A program made the translations under genes and the position numbers. 64,000 nucleotides of DNA from JBDIAG01 sp963835085 (GTDB taxonomy: Bacteria; Actinomycetota; Actinomycetes; Actinomycetales; CAWJMD01), in assembly GCA_963835085.1 (NCBI GenBank), contig CAWIED010000001.1:1054001-1118000 (forward strand). Reading direction: 5' to 3'. This document shows, piece after piece, positions 9,576 through 18,869 of this stretch. The notes beneath the pieces are model-generated. The model was not told where the DNA came from, ran no database searches, and worked only from the letters and a program-made list of their open reading frames with translations. Numbering within the stretch: the first letter of the stretch is position 1; the number at the start of each line of letters is the position of its first letter.

Positions 9576-9605
9576 GCAATTACTATCTTAGATTGGAGAT
9601 GGACG

Positions 9606-11138
9606 ATGACCGCGACAACCGAGCTGTCCTCGCAGGCGCGGGACGGGCTGACGGTACTGATCGTCGGCGCCGGCCCGACCGGGCTGACGCTCGCCTGTGA
9701 ACTCGCCCGCCGCGGCGTCTCCTTCCGCTTGATCGAAACGGCGCTCGCTCCGCAGCCCGGCTCGCGTGGCAAGGGCGTCCAGCCGCGCAGCCTCGAGGTG
9801 TTCTACGACCTCGGCATCGCCGATCGCGTGATCGCCAACGGCCGAATGGCAATGCCGATCCGGTCGACCGCTCCCGACGGTCAGGTCACGCTGGGTGGCG
9901 CCGAACCAGAAGCGTTGAAGGATCGCCCCGACATCCCCTATACGACAAGCCTGATCACACCGGAATGGAGGGTCGAGGAAGCGCTGAGGCTGCGGCTGGC
10001 CGAGCTGGGCGGCGAAGTCGAGTTCGGCATGGCGCTCGTCAGCGTCGAGCAGTCGGACGAGGCTGTGTCGGCGGTGGTCGTCACCGGTGGCGAAACTGAG
10101 ACGATCACCGCGCGTTGGCTGGTTGGCTGCGATGGTGGCCACAGCATCGTCCGCAAGCAGACCGGTATCGCGTTCATTGGGGAGACTCGCGAGGAGGTGC
10201 GGATGCTCGTCGCCGACCTCGAAGCCGCCGGTCTCGATCGCGACGTCTGGCACATGTGGCGGCATGAGGAGGGCTTCGTCAGCCTCTGCCCGCTACCTTC
10301 CACCGATCTCTTCCAATTCCAGGCCAGCATCGCTCCGGGGCAAGATTCTGGGCTCAGGCTCGCGAACCTGCAGACGATCCTGGATCGGCGTGCCGGTCGC
10401 ACCGACATCCGCCTCCTCGCGCCCGCGTGGTCGACGTTGTGGCGCGCCAACATCCGCCTCGTCGACCGCTACCGCGCCGGTCGCGTCTTTCTCGCCGGCG
10501 ATGCGGCGCACATCCACTCGCCTGCCGGCGGCCAAGGGATGAACACCGGCATCCAGGACGCGTACAACCTCGGCTGGAAGCTCGCGGCAGTGGCCAAGGG
10601 CGCCGACCCAGCGCTGCTCGACAGCTACGAGGCCGAGCGTCGACCGATCGCAGCCAGCGTGCTCGCGCTCTCCAATGCGCGCCTAGCGCAGGCGATCGAG
10701 CAGAAGGAGATGTCCATCCGCCGCGATGCCAGCACGATCCAGCTCGACGTGGGCTACCGCGGCTCTGCTTTGGCACACGACGATCGCGACGAGACCGCCC
10801 AACTCCGCGCCGGCGACCGTGCCCCCGATGCCACCAGGTTGATGACGGTGGAAGGTGAGCGCCGCCTGTTCGACCTGACACACGGTGGGCGCTTCACGCT
10901 GTTGAGCTTCGGGGCTATGCCTCCGGTCGAAGCCTTGTCGCCAGACCTGAGGACGCTTCACGTCGTCGCCGAGCCAAGCAGCCCCGCCGACGTCGCCGAC
11001 ACCGAAGGCAATCTGGCCTGGGCCTACGTCGCGACCCACCGCACCCTCGTGGTCATCCGTCCTGACGGCTACGTCGGATTGATCTCTGATGCCGGCGATG
11101 TCTCGGCGGTGTCGGATTATCTTGCCGCGATCGGCTGA
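9606..11138 (+). CDS. FAD-dependent aromatic-ring hydroxylase (PheA/TfdB-type)
   Basis: 510 residues. Rossmann motif IVGAGPTGLTLACELARRGV, NADPH/FAD DG motif CDGGHSIVR, and the GD motif GRVFLAGDAAHIHSPAGGQG are all in place, followed by a thioredoxin-like C-terminal domain (from about residue 395) typical of phenol-hydroxylase-type monooxygenases. Such enzymes add one oxygen atom to aromatic substrates using NAD(P)H. The RBS TTGGAG lies just before the ATG. It is divergent from a TetR gene with shared palindromes. The substrate cannot be read from sequence; antibiotic-modifying relatives also exist. Confidence 0.88.
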   Translation: MTATTELSSQARDGLTVLIVGAGPTGLTLACELARRGVSFRLIETALAPQPGSRGKGVQPRSLEVFYDLGIADRVIANGRMAMPIRSTAPDGQVTLGGAEPEALKDRPDIPYTTSLITPEWRVEEALRLRLAELGGEVEFGMALVSVEQSDEAVSAVVVTGGETETITARWLVGCDGGHSIVRKQTGIAFIGETREEVRMLVADLEAAGLDRDVWHMWRHEEGFVSLCPLPSTDLFQFQASIAPGQDSGLRLANLQTILDRRAGRTDIRLLAPAWSTLWRANIRLVDRYRAGRVFLAGDAAHIHSPAGGQGMNTGIQDAYNLGWKLAAVAKGADPALLDSYEAERRPIAASVLALSNARLAQAIEQKEMSIRRDASTIQLDVGYRGSALAHDDRDETAQLRAGDRAPDATRLMTVEGERRLFDLTHGGRFTLLSFGAMPPVEALSPDLRTLHVVAEPSSPADVADTEGNLAWAYVATHRTLVVIRPDGYVGLISDAGDVSAVSDYLAAIG

Positions 11139-11186
11139 ATTGTCTGTGCCTGCGACGCGACGGATGTCGAACCCAGGCCGCCCGAC

Positions 11187-11282
11187 GTAGCGCAGTCTCG
11201 ACTACATGGGCGAGACCTGAGGGGAGGGGCTCGTGCTCAGGATGAGGCGAGGATCTTCCCCATGTAGTCGAAATTGCGCAAC
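11187..11282. repeat. Dispersed inverted-repeat element, copy 1
   Basis: A 24-nt left arm (11187-11210, beginning GTAGCGCAGTCTCGACTACA) matches the reverse complement of the right arm (11259-11282) at 21 of 24 positions, around a 48-nt centre. A second element with the same arm consensus and almost the same total length lies at 35235-35331. No coding capacity. See findings. Confidence 0.8.
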
Positions 11283-11295
11283 GCTCGCGGACATC

Positions 11296-11318
11296 GCCTC
11301 CGGGGCCGGGCCGGAGGC
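11296..11318. terminator. Probable bidirectional terminator
   Basis: GCCTCCGG-7 nt-CCGGAGGC forms a perfect 8-bp GC stem between the convergent 3' ends of the aromatic hydroxylase (+) and the SMR pair (-). T-rich TTCTTC follows on the plus side. Confidence 0.6.
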
Positions 11319-11333
11319 TGCTTCTTCGGAGCA

Positions 11334-11714
11334 TTAAGAGGCGGGTGCGTCGTCCTCAACCGCAGCGCTGCTCCCGCTGGGTGTGTCGTCTCGCGGGGCG
11401 TGCGGGACGAGTTTGAGGCCGATGACGGCCAGGATGATGCCGCCGATGAAGACCACCTTGCCGATTGAGATCGTCTCGGCGCCGGTGGCCATCGCGAAGC
11501 TGACGGTCAAGGCCGCTCCGACGCCGGTCCACACGGCGTAGGCGGTGCCGATCGGGATGTGCTTGACCGCCCAACCCAGCCCACCCATGCTGACGGCGAG
11601 ACCGAGGAGGAACACGATCGTCGGGACCGGCTCAGTGAATCCGTGTGACAGGCCCAGCGCGGTCGCCCACACCGCCTCGAACACGGCGCTGATCAGAAGG
11701 ATGATCCACGGCAT
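11334..11714 (-). CDS. Small multidrug resistance (SMR) transporter subunit
   Basis: 126 residues with four transmembrane helices. The membrane-embedded glutamate of helix 1 is present (VFEAVWATALGLSHGF), as is the GTAYAVWTGVGA motif of helix 3. SMR proteins are dimeric drug or guanidinium/H+ antiporters. The ATG at 11714 abuts the stop of the upstream SMR gene (TGAATG), so the two are translated together and probably form a heterodimer like EbrAB or YkkCD. A hydrophilic acidic tail of about 20 residues ends the protein. Confidence 0.9.
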   Translation of the reverse strand: MPWIILLISAVFEAVWATALGLSHGFTEPVPTIVFLLGLAVSMGGLGWAVKHIPIGTAYAVWTGVGAALTVSFAMATGAETISIGKVVFIGGIILAVIGLKLVPHAPRDDTPSGSSAAVEDDAPAS

Positions 11715-12029
11715 TCAGCTCACCGCCTTGAGGCCGATGACCGAGCCCACCAACAGGACGAGCAGCAGGATGCGGGCAATCGTCGGCCGTTCCTGCTTGG
11801 TGACGAACCCCCACAGCACGGTCAAGGTGGCGCCGATGCCGACCCACACCGCATAGGCGGTGCCCGTCGGCAGGGACCGCATGGCCCACGCCAGCCCGGC
11901 CATGCTCAGGGTCGTAGAGAGGAAGAACAGCGCGGCAGGCCGCCACCGGGTGAATCCCTTGGATGCGGACAAGGCTGCGGCCCAGACGGCTTCCAGCATG
12001 CCCGAGACGATCAACACGATCCAGGCCAC
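11715..12029 (-). CDS. Small multidrug resistance (SMR) transporter subunit, first of pair
   Basis: 104 residues from GTG 12029, chosen because GAGGAG (12035-12040) sits 5 bases before it; the longer open frame lacks this. Four helices, helix-1 Glu in MLEAVWAAALSASKGF and GTAYAVWVGIGA are conserved. It is the partner of the immediately following SMR gene. Paired SMRs (YkkCD type) export guanidinium or cationic drugs. No guanidine riboswitch was recognised upstream, but the start codon is part of a 9-bp hairpin stem (12026-12060). Confidence 0.9.
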   Translation of the reverse strand: MAWIVLIVSGMLEAVWAAALSASKGFTRWRPAALFFLSTTLSMAGLAWAMRSLPTGTAYAVWVGIGATLTVLWGFVTKQERPTIARILLLVLLVGSVIGLKAVS

Positions 12030-12060
12030 GACAACTCCTCGTGAGTCAGTCTTGTCGTGG
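12026..12060 (-). promoter_or_regulatory. Hairpin enclosing the SMR start codon and RBS
   Basis: CCACGACAA (12026-12034) and TTGTCGTGG (12052-12060) are perfect 9-bp complements. In the transcript the GTG start lies in the 3' stem and GAGGAG in the 17-nt loop, a layout suited to translational control. It could instead be a DNA operator. Confidence 0.5.
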
Positions 12061-12276
12061 TGCGGGTACTGCTCCCTCGTCCGCGAACCCAATCGCCGGG
12101 CTCCGCAACCCAGCCTACCAAGAGCAATGCAGCGTCCCGTGTCGCTCGTGGACGGCAGGTTCGAGCCCGGTGTCGCCAGAGCATTTGCTCAGGCCAAGGG
12201 CACAGTGCCAACCCTTCTCGGTGCAGGCTCTGTCCGGCGAGCGCGGTCAGGCATCCAGGATCGTGCCGTTCAGGCC

Positions 12277-13479
<1,203 letters not shown>

Positions 13480-13516
13480 GCGTCGATCGTCCTTCTTGTT
13501 GTCCGCGAGAACGAGG

Positions 13517-15136
13517 TCAGTGGGTCGCTTCCGTGGCGGGCGCGTCGAGCTGTTCCAGTGGGCGCGGTGGGTTCGGGATGAGGAAGGTGGCGATCACCCC
13601 GAAAACGAGGAAACCGGCCGCGAGGGAGGACCCTAACGCCAGTGCCTGGGTCATGGCCTCGCGTGCGGCATCGGCGGCGAACGCTGTCGCGGGGTTGGCC
13701 GCGAGAGGCCCGATCGCTGCTCCGGCGCTGACGGTGACGGTATCGCTGAGGTGTGCGGCGCCGGCCGCCGTGAGGCCAGATTCCTCCAGCTTGCTTTGCA
13801 GGATGCTGGCGAGGGAGGAGAAGAAGACAGTCGTCAGGGCGGCGATGCCGAGGGCTGAGCCCAGCTGGCGGAAGGTGCCCTGAATGCCGGAACTCTGTCC
13901 GCCTTCATCCGTGGGGACATCGGCGAGCACCACGTTGGTCACCTGGGCAGTGGCGAACCCGACGCCGATTCCGTAGAAGAGCAGCACCAGGGCGATCAGC
14001 CACCAGTTCGCGCCGGTGAATGCTGCGACCGCGCCGAGTCCGGCCAGGCCCAGGACCTCCAAGGTCAAGCCGACCCGCACGAACATCAGGGCGCTCACCT
14101 TGTCGGAGAGGGGGAAGCTGGCACCGCTGGCGACGAAGCTGCCGATCGCGATCGGCACGAGCGCGAGACCGGCCTGCAGCGGCGTGTAGTCGAGGGTGAA
14201 CTGCAGCCACAGCGGAAGCACCGCGATGATCCCGAACTCGCCCAGGCCGATGATCAACGTGGCGATGTTGCCGTTGCGGAATGACACGATCGAGAAGAGC
14301 TTGACGTCCATGAGCGGCTGGTGGTTGCTGTTGCCGCGACTGATCACGACCTGCCGCCAGACGAAGATCGCGATCAACACGGCTGAGAGCACGAGGGCAA
14401 CGAACGCGGGGGAGAACCCGGAGTCCCAGGTCGCGCCGAAGACACTGAACGGCTGCTTGCTCGTCACCCACCCATACACGCGGCCCTCCACCAGGCCGAA
14501 CGCAAGCAGGCCCAGACCGAGGATCGACAAGGCTGCGCCGACGACGTCCACTCGCCCCTGCGAGCGTGGCGGTTCGGCCAAGAACAGGATCGCGATGATC
14601 AAGATGACAATCGTCAGAGGGATATTGATCCCGAACGCCCAGCGCCACGACGCGTGCTCGGAGAGCCACCCGCCCAGGACGGGGCCGAGGGCGGTGGCCG
14701 CGCCGATCGTGGAACCCCAGACCGCGAACGCCTGGCCGCGGTCTGAGCCGGTGAACGTGTGGTTCAGCAGGGCCAGCGAGGTCGGAAGGATGCATGCGGC
14801 GCCGACCCCTTGGAGGAATCGGGCGAGGATCAGGATCTCGCCGTTCGGGGCTAGTCCGGCGAGCAGGCTCGTCACGCCGAAGACGACCACACCAACGACG
14901 AACACCGTCCGGGCGCCCCGCAGGTCGGAGATGCGTCCGATCACCAGCAGGAGCGCAGCGAACACGATCGCATACGACTCCTGGATCCACTGCGCCTGAC
15001 TGGAGTTGACGCCCAGATCATCGATCACCGACGGGGTGATGACGTTCACGATGGTCGTGTCGACCACGATCAACGCCACCCCCAGCGCTACCGCGATCAA
15101 CCCGATCCAGCGCCGCGCTCCTTCCGAGACAGCCAC
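13517..15136 (-). CDS. DHA2-family MFS drug exporter (14 helices)
   Basis: 539 residues. The opening helix with LIVVDTTIVNVITPSV carries motif D1 of the EmrB/QacA family; GRISDLRGARTVFVVG is motif A and PTSLALLNHTFTGSDRGQAF plus GPVLGGWLSEHASWRW is the motif C region. Fourteen hydrophobic segments fit DHA2 proton-coupled drug antiporters of the cytoplasmic membrane. The GTG start at 15136 follows AGGAGG. It is divergent from a MarR gene and leads the operon with the monooxygenase downstream. Specificity cannot be read. Confidence 0.92.
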   Translation of the reverse strand: MAVSEGARRWIGLIAVALGVALIVVDTTIVNVITPSVIDDLGVNSSQAQWIQESYAIVFAALLLVIGRISDLRGARTVFVVGVVVFGVTSLLAGLAPNGEILILARFLQGVGAACILPTSLALLNHTFTGSDRGQAFAVWGSTIGAATALGPVLGGWLSEHASWRWAFGINIPLTIVILIIAILFLAEPPRSQGRVDVVGAALSILGLGLLAFGLVEGRVYGWVTSKQPFSVFGATWDSGFSPAFVALVLSAVLIAIFVWRQVVISRGNSNHQPLMDVKLFSIVSFRNGNIATLIIGLGEFGIIAVLPLWLQFTLDYTPLQAGLALVPIAIGSFVASGASFPLSDKVSALMFVRVGLTLEVLGLAGLGAVAAFTGANWWLIALVLLFYGIGVGFATAQVTNVVLADVPTDEGGQSSGIQGTFRQLGSALGIAALTTVFFSSLASILQSKLEESGLTAAGAAHLSDTVTVSAGAAIGPLAANPATAFAADAAREAMTQALALGSSLAAGFLVFGVIATFLIPNPPRPLEQLDAPATEATH

Positions 15137-15229
15137 AAGGTCCTCCTAGTTATTTCATCGAGTAATGATTTGACTATAGAACAACTTAGCCGCGTGATAA
15201 AATCGAGCTGTGTGCTTGAGGAGGCGCTG
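15137..15229. promoter_or_regulatory. AT-rich divergent promoter between MFS exporter and MarR
   Basis: The segment around 15150-15205 is markedly AT-rich. It contains TCAT-CGAGTA-ATGA, an imperfect CTAGT/ACTATAG pair and a TTGACT hexamer. This is the likely MarR operator and promoter region; exact sites are uncertain. Confidence 0.45.
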
Positions 15230-15718
15230 ATGGATGAGACGACGACGGGCGAGGAGTCCGTCCCCCAGCGCGACCGTGTGAACGACGCGCTGCGCGCGTA
15301 CGGTGCGACGTATGCCCAGCTAGCTCGGGAGTTCGCCGCCCGCGAAGGGTTGCACTCGACCGATGCCACGGCTCTGATCGAGATCCTCGCGGCTGAGGAG
15401 CGGGGAGCACCGCTGTCGCCCGCCAGGCTGAGCGACCGCATCGGCCTGACCTTCGGCGCGACCTCGACGCTGCTCAATCGGTTGGAGGCCGCGGGCCATA
15501 TCGCCCGCAGTCGCGTACATGCTGATCGCCGGATCGTGACACTGCACTCGACCCCGGGAATCCAGGTCATCGCCGATGCGTTCTTCGAACCCCTCGGCGA
15601 AAAGATCGGGGCAGTGATGGCCGGGCGCTCGACACAGTTCCTCGACGAGTTCGCACGACTCCTGGACGACCTCCGACAGACCATGGAGGCCTACATAGCC
15701 GATACTGCCATCGCCTAA
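15230..15718 (+). CDS. MarR-family regulator
   Basis: 162 residues from ATG 15230, chosen because GAGGAGG ends 5 bases before it; the open frame extends back to 15170 without support. The winged HTH is clear: LSPARLSDRIGLTFGATSTL then LNRLEAAGHIARSRVHADRR, with the wing arginines. MarR proteins of this arrangement repress the divergent exporter until a drug binds. The gene is divergent from the MFS/monooxygenase operon. Confidence 0.88.
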   Translation: MDETTTGEESVPQRDRVNDALRAYGATYAQLAREFAAREGLHSTDATALIEILAAEERGAPLSPARLSDRIGLTFGATSTLLNRLEAAGHIARSRVHADRRIVTLHSTPGIQVIADAFFEPLGEKIGAVMAGRSTQFLDEFARLLDDLRQTMEAYIADTAIA

Positions 15719-15918
15719 ACGTGAGGCTGTCGGCGGATTGCCGTGCGCTAGCTGCAGTGCACTGTTTCCTAGGGTGTCGGCGAGCAGGAAGCAGGCTCGC
15801 AGACGTGGCAGCGATGGCCCGGGAACGACCCGACCTACCGACTGCTCACTGAATCAACGTTGGCTGCGAAGCTAGAATGGCTACAACGTAAGCGCGCGAG
15901 TCGGAGGAGGGGCGGGTC

Positions 15919-16074
15919 ATGGGACATGCTGTCGTCAGCAAGCGTGTCGCGAAGCGATGCGTCATTCAGTCCACCAAGGCATCGGCTTCGCTTGAATGCC
16001 GCACCGTGCCCGCCGGATTCGTGCGCCCGCCGCGCGTCGAACGATCTCTGGCAGCGCACCGCCAGCGCGGTTGA
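15919..16074 (+). CDS. Small basic ORF coupled to the TrhA gene
   Basis: 51 codons from ATG 15919, preceded by a strong GGAGGAGG. Its TGA stop overlaps the proposed TrhA start as TGATG (16072-16076). The last 25 codons (16000-16074) recur, diverged, as 16856-16930 downstream of TrhA. The end reads RTVPAGFVRPPRVERSLAAH and is Arg-rich. It may be a real leader peptide, or the C-terminal remnant of an older gene captured upstream of TrhA. No family recognised. Confidence 0.4.
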   Translation: MGHAVVSKRVAKRCVIQSTKASASLECRTVPAGFVRPPRVERSLAAHRQRG

Positions 16075-16823
16075 TGCCGGTCATGCCGGGCTACAGCGGC
16101 GACTCGGAGCAGCCGGACCGTGAGCCGGCGGCGAGGCTGCCGCATCTGCCTCTGGTGGAGTCGAGCGCGCAGCAAGCTCCGCCGACGAAGCCCACGTGGC
16201 GCGGATGGATCCATGTCGGGACGTTTCCGCTGGCGCTGGTCTTGGGGATCATCCTCATCGTGGTAGCGGATGGGGTTGCGGCGAAAATCAGTTGCAGCGT
16301 CTTCGTGGCGAGTTCGCTCATCCTCTTCGGCGTCTCTGCGCTTTACCACCGTCTGAACTGGTCTCCATCCGTGAAGCGCATCCTGCAACGAGTGGACCAT
16401 GCGAATATCTTCTTGCTGATCGCCGGTTCATACACGCCGACCACTGTCATCTGTCTCCCGACGCACAAGGCAACGGTTCTGCTCAGTATCGTCTGGGGCG
16501 GGGCTATCGCTGGAATCGGCCTTCGAATGCTGTGGACGACAGCCCCACGATGGCTATTCGTTCCGTTCTATCTGCTGCTCGGTTACGGCGCCCTGATGTA
16601 CATTACCGATTTCTTTGCAGCGAACGCCACGATGATGACGTTGATCCTAGCGGGTGGTCTCTTCTATTCGATTGGTGCGGCCGTATATTCGCTCAAGAAG
16701 CCCAACCCAATTCCCGGCGTGTTCGGATTCCATGAGGTGTTCCACGCGTTGACGTTGGTAGCTTTCCTCTGTCACTGGACGGGCATCCTCATCGTGGCAG
16801 TGAACCCGCCATCGCTCGCTTAG
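16074..16823 (+). CDS. TrhA / hemolysin III family membrane protein
   Basis: 249 residues with seven hydrophobic segments. Diagnostic residues of the PAQR/HlyIII fold are present: SALYHRLNWSP (first His), DHANIFLLIAGSYTP (Asp/His) and GFHEVFHALTLVAFLCHW (His cluster), together forming the predicted Zn site. Bacterial members are linked to membrane-energy and lipid homeostasis; hydrolase activity is proposed for the superfamily. The ATG at 16074 overlaps the stop of a 51-codon ORF. The open frame extends to 15996 but the extra N-terminus is Arg-rich and not family-like. Confidence 0.88.
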   Translation: MPVMPGYSGDSEQPDREPAARLPHLPLVESSAQQAPPTKPTWRGWIHVGTFPLALVLGIILIVVADGVAAKISCSVFVASSLILFGVSALYHRLNWSPSVKRILQRVDHANIFLLIAGSYTPTTVICLPTHKATVLLSIVWGGAIAGIGLRMLWTTAPRWLFVPFYLLLGYGALMYITDFFAANATMMTLILAGGLFYSIGAAVYSLKKPNPIPGVFGFHEVFHALTLVAFLCHWTGILIVAVNPPSLA

Positions 16824-16855
16824 CCCGGTTCCCCAGCCGGGGCTTCACCTTCCCA

Positions 16856-16930
16856 CGCACGGTTTCTTCTGGGTTCATCCGCTCAGAGCGCGTCGAGCGG
16901 TTGCTCGCCGAACGCCACCACCGCGGCTGA
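16856..16930 (+). repeat. Diverged direct copy of 16000-16074 on the far side of TrhA
   Basis: 75 bases align without gaps to 16000-16074 with about 50 identities, mostly differing at third codon positions. The frame ends RTVSSGFIRSERVERLLAER and a TGA, against RTVPAGFVRPPRVERSLAAH in the left copy. Both appear to be C-termini of one gene family flanking TrhA. Confidence 0.6.
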
Positions 16931-16931
16931 C

Positions 16932-17216
16932 GATCTCGCCTTCGCTGCCGCACAGGACACCGAAGCCGCGGAAATCTACGACTGGAACCTCGATAAGCGC
17001 CGCTACATCGATCTGCTTCGCGAATGTGGCCAGCACCGGCGTCCGGCCGAGCTAGCGATGTTACAAGCCGGACCATTTAGGGCTGCAAGGCAGTCGGCGT
17101 ATCGTGACGCAACGACAAAGTCGGTGCGCTCGCGATCCGAGGCTCGACTCGCTGATCGAACGCTGGCGTCGCGGCGATCGCATTAAAGACCCGTGAGCCG
17201 CGGCGGCGCATCGTTT
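16932..17216 (+). other. Coding-like remnant, unrecognised
   Basis: One plus-strand frame from about 16932 to 17080 has strong GC3 bias and a protein-like composition (DTEAAEIYDWNLDKRRYIDL) but no start codon; it looks like an internal gene fragment of unknown family. The remaining 130 bases to 17216 show nothing definite. Confidence 0.3.
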
Positions 17217-18137
17217 CTAGCCCTTGAGAATGTGAGTGATCCCTTTGCGGTAGCCCGTGACCTGGAAGTCTGGGAATCGTGTCGCGAACTTCGCGGAGTC
17301 GAAGATGTTGTCGTGACGGTAACGCGGCAGTAGCTCTTCCGTTTCCTTGACCGACGGGTTGAGTAGGGCGCCGATTCGGAATGCCAGTCGCGGGATGGTG
17401 ACGTACGAGATCTTCTTGCCCGTGACCTGCGAGGCGATGTCGATCAGCTCCTGGTAGGTGAGGCGATTCGGATCGCACGGCAAGTGCCAGGTCTGTCCGT
17501 ACGCGTCAGGCGTGTTTCCGATCCGTGCCATGGCCCGGCTGGCGTCCGGAGTCCAGATCAGGGTGCGCCTAGTGTGGGCGTTCAGAGGCACCATCGGCCG
17601 CTTGCCCTGTCTGATGCGGTCGAAGATCGCCGCGTTGGTCAAGCTCTGCGTCTTGCCGGGTCCGTAGAACTCGGGTGCTCGGCAGATCACGGCGTCGATC
17701 GCGCGCGCACGCATCTGCGTCAGCAGCATCGCCGCGATCTGCGCACGCACCATGGCCTTACGTCCCATGGGCTCGAACGCGGTCTCCTCGGTCTGAGGCG
17801 CTGACGTGCGCGGGTACATGTAGGTGTTGTCGAAGAAGACGAGCTTGCTGCCGTGCTCCTGGCAGGCAGCGATCGTGTTCGCCATCATGGTCGGGAACCG
17901 CTGCTCCCAGAGCCGAGAGTCCATGGGCAGACCCACGGTGAGGTAGACGATGTCGCTGCCCTCCACGGCTGCGGCCGTAGTCTCGGCGTCCATGAGGTCG
18001 GCTGGGACCAGCTGGTCGGTCTCGTGGACCTTGCGGGGATTCCGGCTGACCAAACGAATGTCGCGGGTGAAGTTCCGGTGCAGCTCGCGGGTGAGTTCCT
18101 CGGCGATCTGGCCGCCTGATCCGAGAACTGTCTGCAT
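17217..18137 (-). CDS. NAD(P)-dependent epimerase/dehydratase-like protein
   Basis: 306 residues of extended SDR type. The dinucleotide loop is GSGGQIAEELTREL, followed by DLMDAETTAAAVEGSDIVYL, FFDNTYMYPR and a GPGKTQSLT segment. The usual YxxxK is not evident at the expected place, so atypical NAD(P)H-binding oxidoreductase activity is possible. It is the last of a TetR / DJ-1 / epimerase run on the minus strand, 45 bases after the DJ-1 gene, with an ATG at 18137. Substrate unknown; oxidative or carbonyl stress is suggested by the neighbour. Confidence 0.8.
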   Translation of the reverse strand: MQTVLGSGGQIAEELTRELHRNFTRDIRLVSRNPRKVHETDQLVPADLMDAETTAAAVEGSDIVYLTVGLPMDSRLWEQRFPTMMANTIAACQEHGSKLVFFDNTYMYPRTSAPQTEETAFEPMGRKAMVRAQIAAMLLTQMRARAIDAVICRAPEFYGPGKTQSLTNAAIFDRIRQGKRPMVPLNAHTRRTLIWTPDASRAMARIGNTPDAYGQTWHLPCDPNRLTYQELIDIASQVTGKKISYVTIPRLAFRIGALLNPSVKETEELLPRYRHDNIFDSAKFATRFPDFQVTGYRKGITHILKG

Positions 18138-18182
18138 GTGGTCCTGCGCTTCCGGTCAAGGTGAGTGTCGTTTGGGGGGTGG

Positions 18183-18869
18183 TCAGAGCAGCGCGGCGAC
18201 TTTGGTCGCGGTCTCCTTGGCCGATCCGGGGTTCTGGCCGGTGACGAGGTTGCCGTCGACGACGGCATGGGAGACGAACGGCAGCAGCGCCTTCGAGTAG
18301 TGCGCGCCGCGCTCCTGGATCCGCTCCTCGATGTTGTAGGGGACGAGCTTGTCGACCCGGGCGAGGACCTCCTCGCGCCAGGAGAAGCCGGTGAGGTTGC
18401 GGCCGGCGACGAGGTAGCTGCCGTCGGAGAGGGTGGTGTCGAGCAGGCCGCAGTAGCCGTGGCAGACCGCGCCGACGACACCGCCGCGCTCGAAGATCTC
18501 GCGGGTGATCCGTTGCAAGCCTGCACTGCCGGGAAAGTCGAACATCACGGCGTGGCCGCCGGTGAAGTAGATCGCCTCGTAGTCAGCGGAGTCGATGGTC
18601 TCCGGGCCGACGGTGTTCTCGAGCAGCGCCATCCGCGCCGGGTCGTCATGCCATGACCGGGCAGACTTGTCGTAGTTAGGACGTCTCAGTGACCGCGGCT
18701 CCAGCGGCGATTTGCCGCTTGCAGGGCTGACGATCGTTCGCTCGAAGCCGTTTTCGTCGAAGATGTCGCAGGCGTGGGTCAGCTCCGAGAGCCACAGCCC
18801 GGTGGGGTGCGCCGGGTCGACCTCGTAGTGGTCGACGTTGGTGACGACGATCAGGATGCGCGGGCTCAC
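18183..18869 (-). CDS. DJ-1/PfpI-family (type 1 glutamine amidotransferase-like) protein
   Basis: 228 residues from GTG 18869, which overlaps the TetR stop as GTGA. The nucleophile elbow GAVCHGYCGLLD carries the conserved Cys; the acidic residue EAIYFTGGHAVMFDF precedes it as in Hsp31-like enzymes. Homologues are chaperones, glyoxalases or deglycases acting on reactive carbonyls. Tight coupling to TetR and a following epimerase-like gene suggests an inducible aldehyde-stress operon. The longer open frame upstream is TetR antisense-frame noise. Confidence 0.88.
   Translation of the reverse strand: MSPRILIVVTNVDHYEVDPAHPTGLWLSELTHACDIFDENGFERTIVSPASGKSPLEPRSLRRPNYDKSARSWHDDPARMALLENTVGPETIDSADYEAIYFTGGHAVMFDFPGSAGLQRITREIFERGGVVGAVCHGYCGLLDTTLSDGSYLVAGRNLTGFSWREEVLARVDKLVPYNIEERIQERGAHYSKALLPFVSHAVVDGNLVTGQNPGSAKETATKVAALL

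Noticed and set aside
12030..12276. Guanidine riboswitch or a tRNA-like element upstream of the SMR pair
   Set aside because: Stretches such as GGTTCGCGGA looked tRNA-like, but no cloverleaf forms and no conserved riboswitch core was recognised.
13905..14990. 361-codon minus-strand ORF inside the MFS gene
   Set aside because: Arg/Pro-rich shadow frame of the transporter with no independent start signal.
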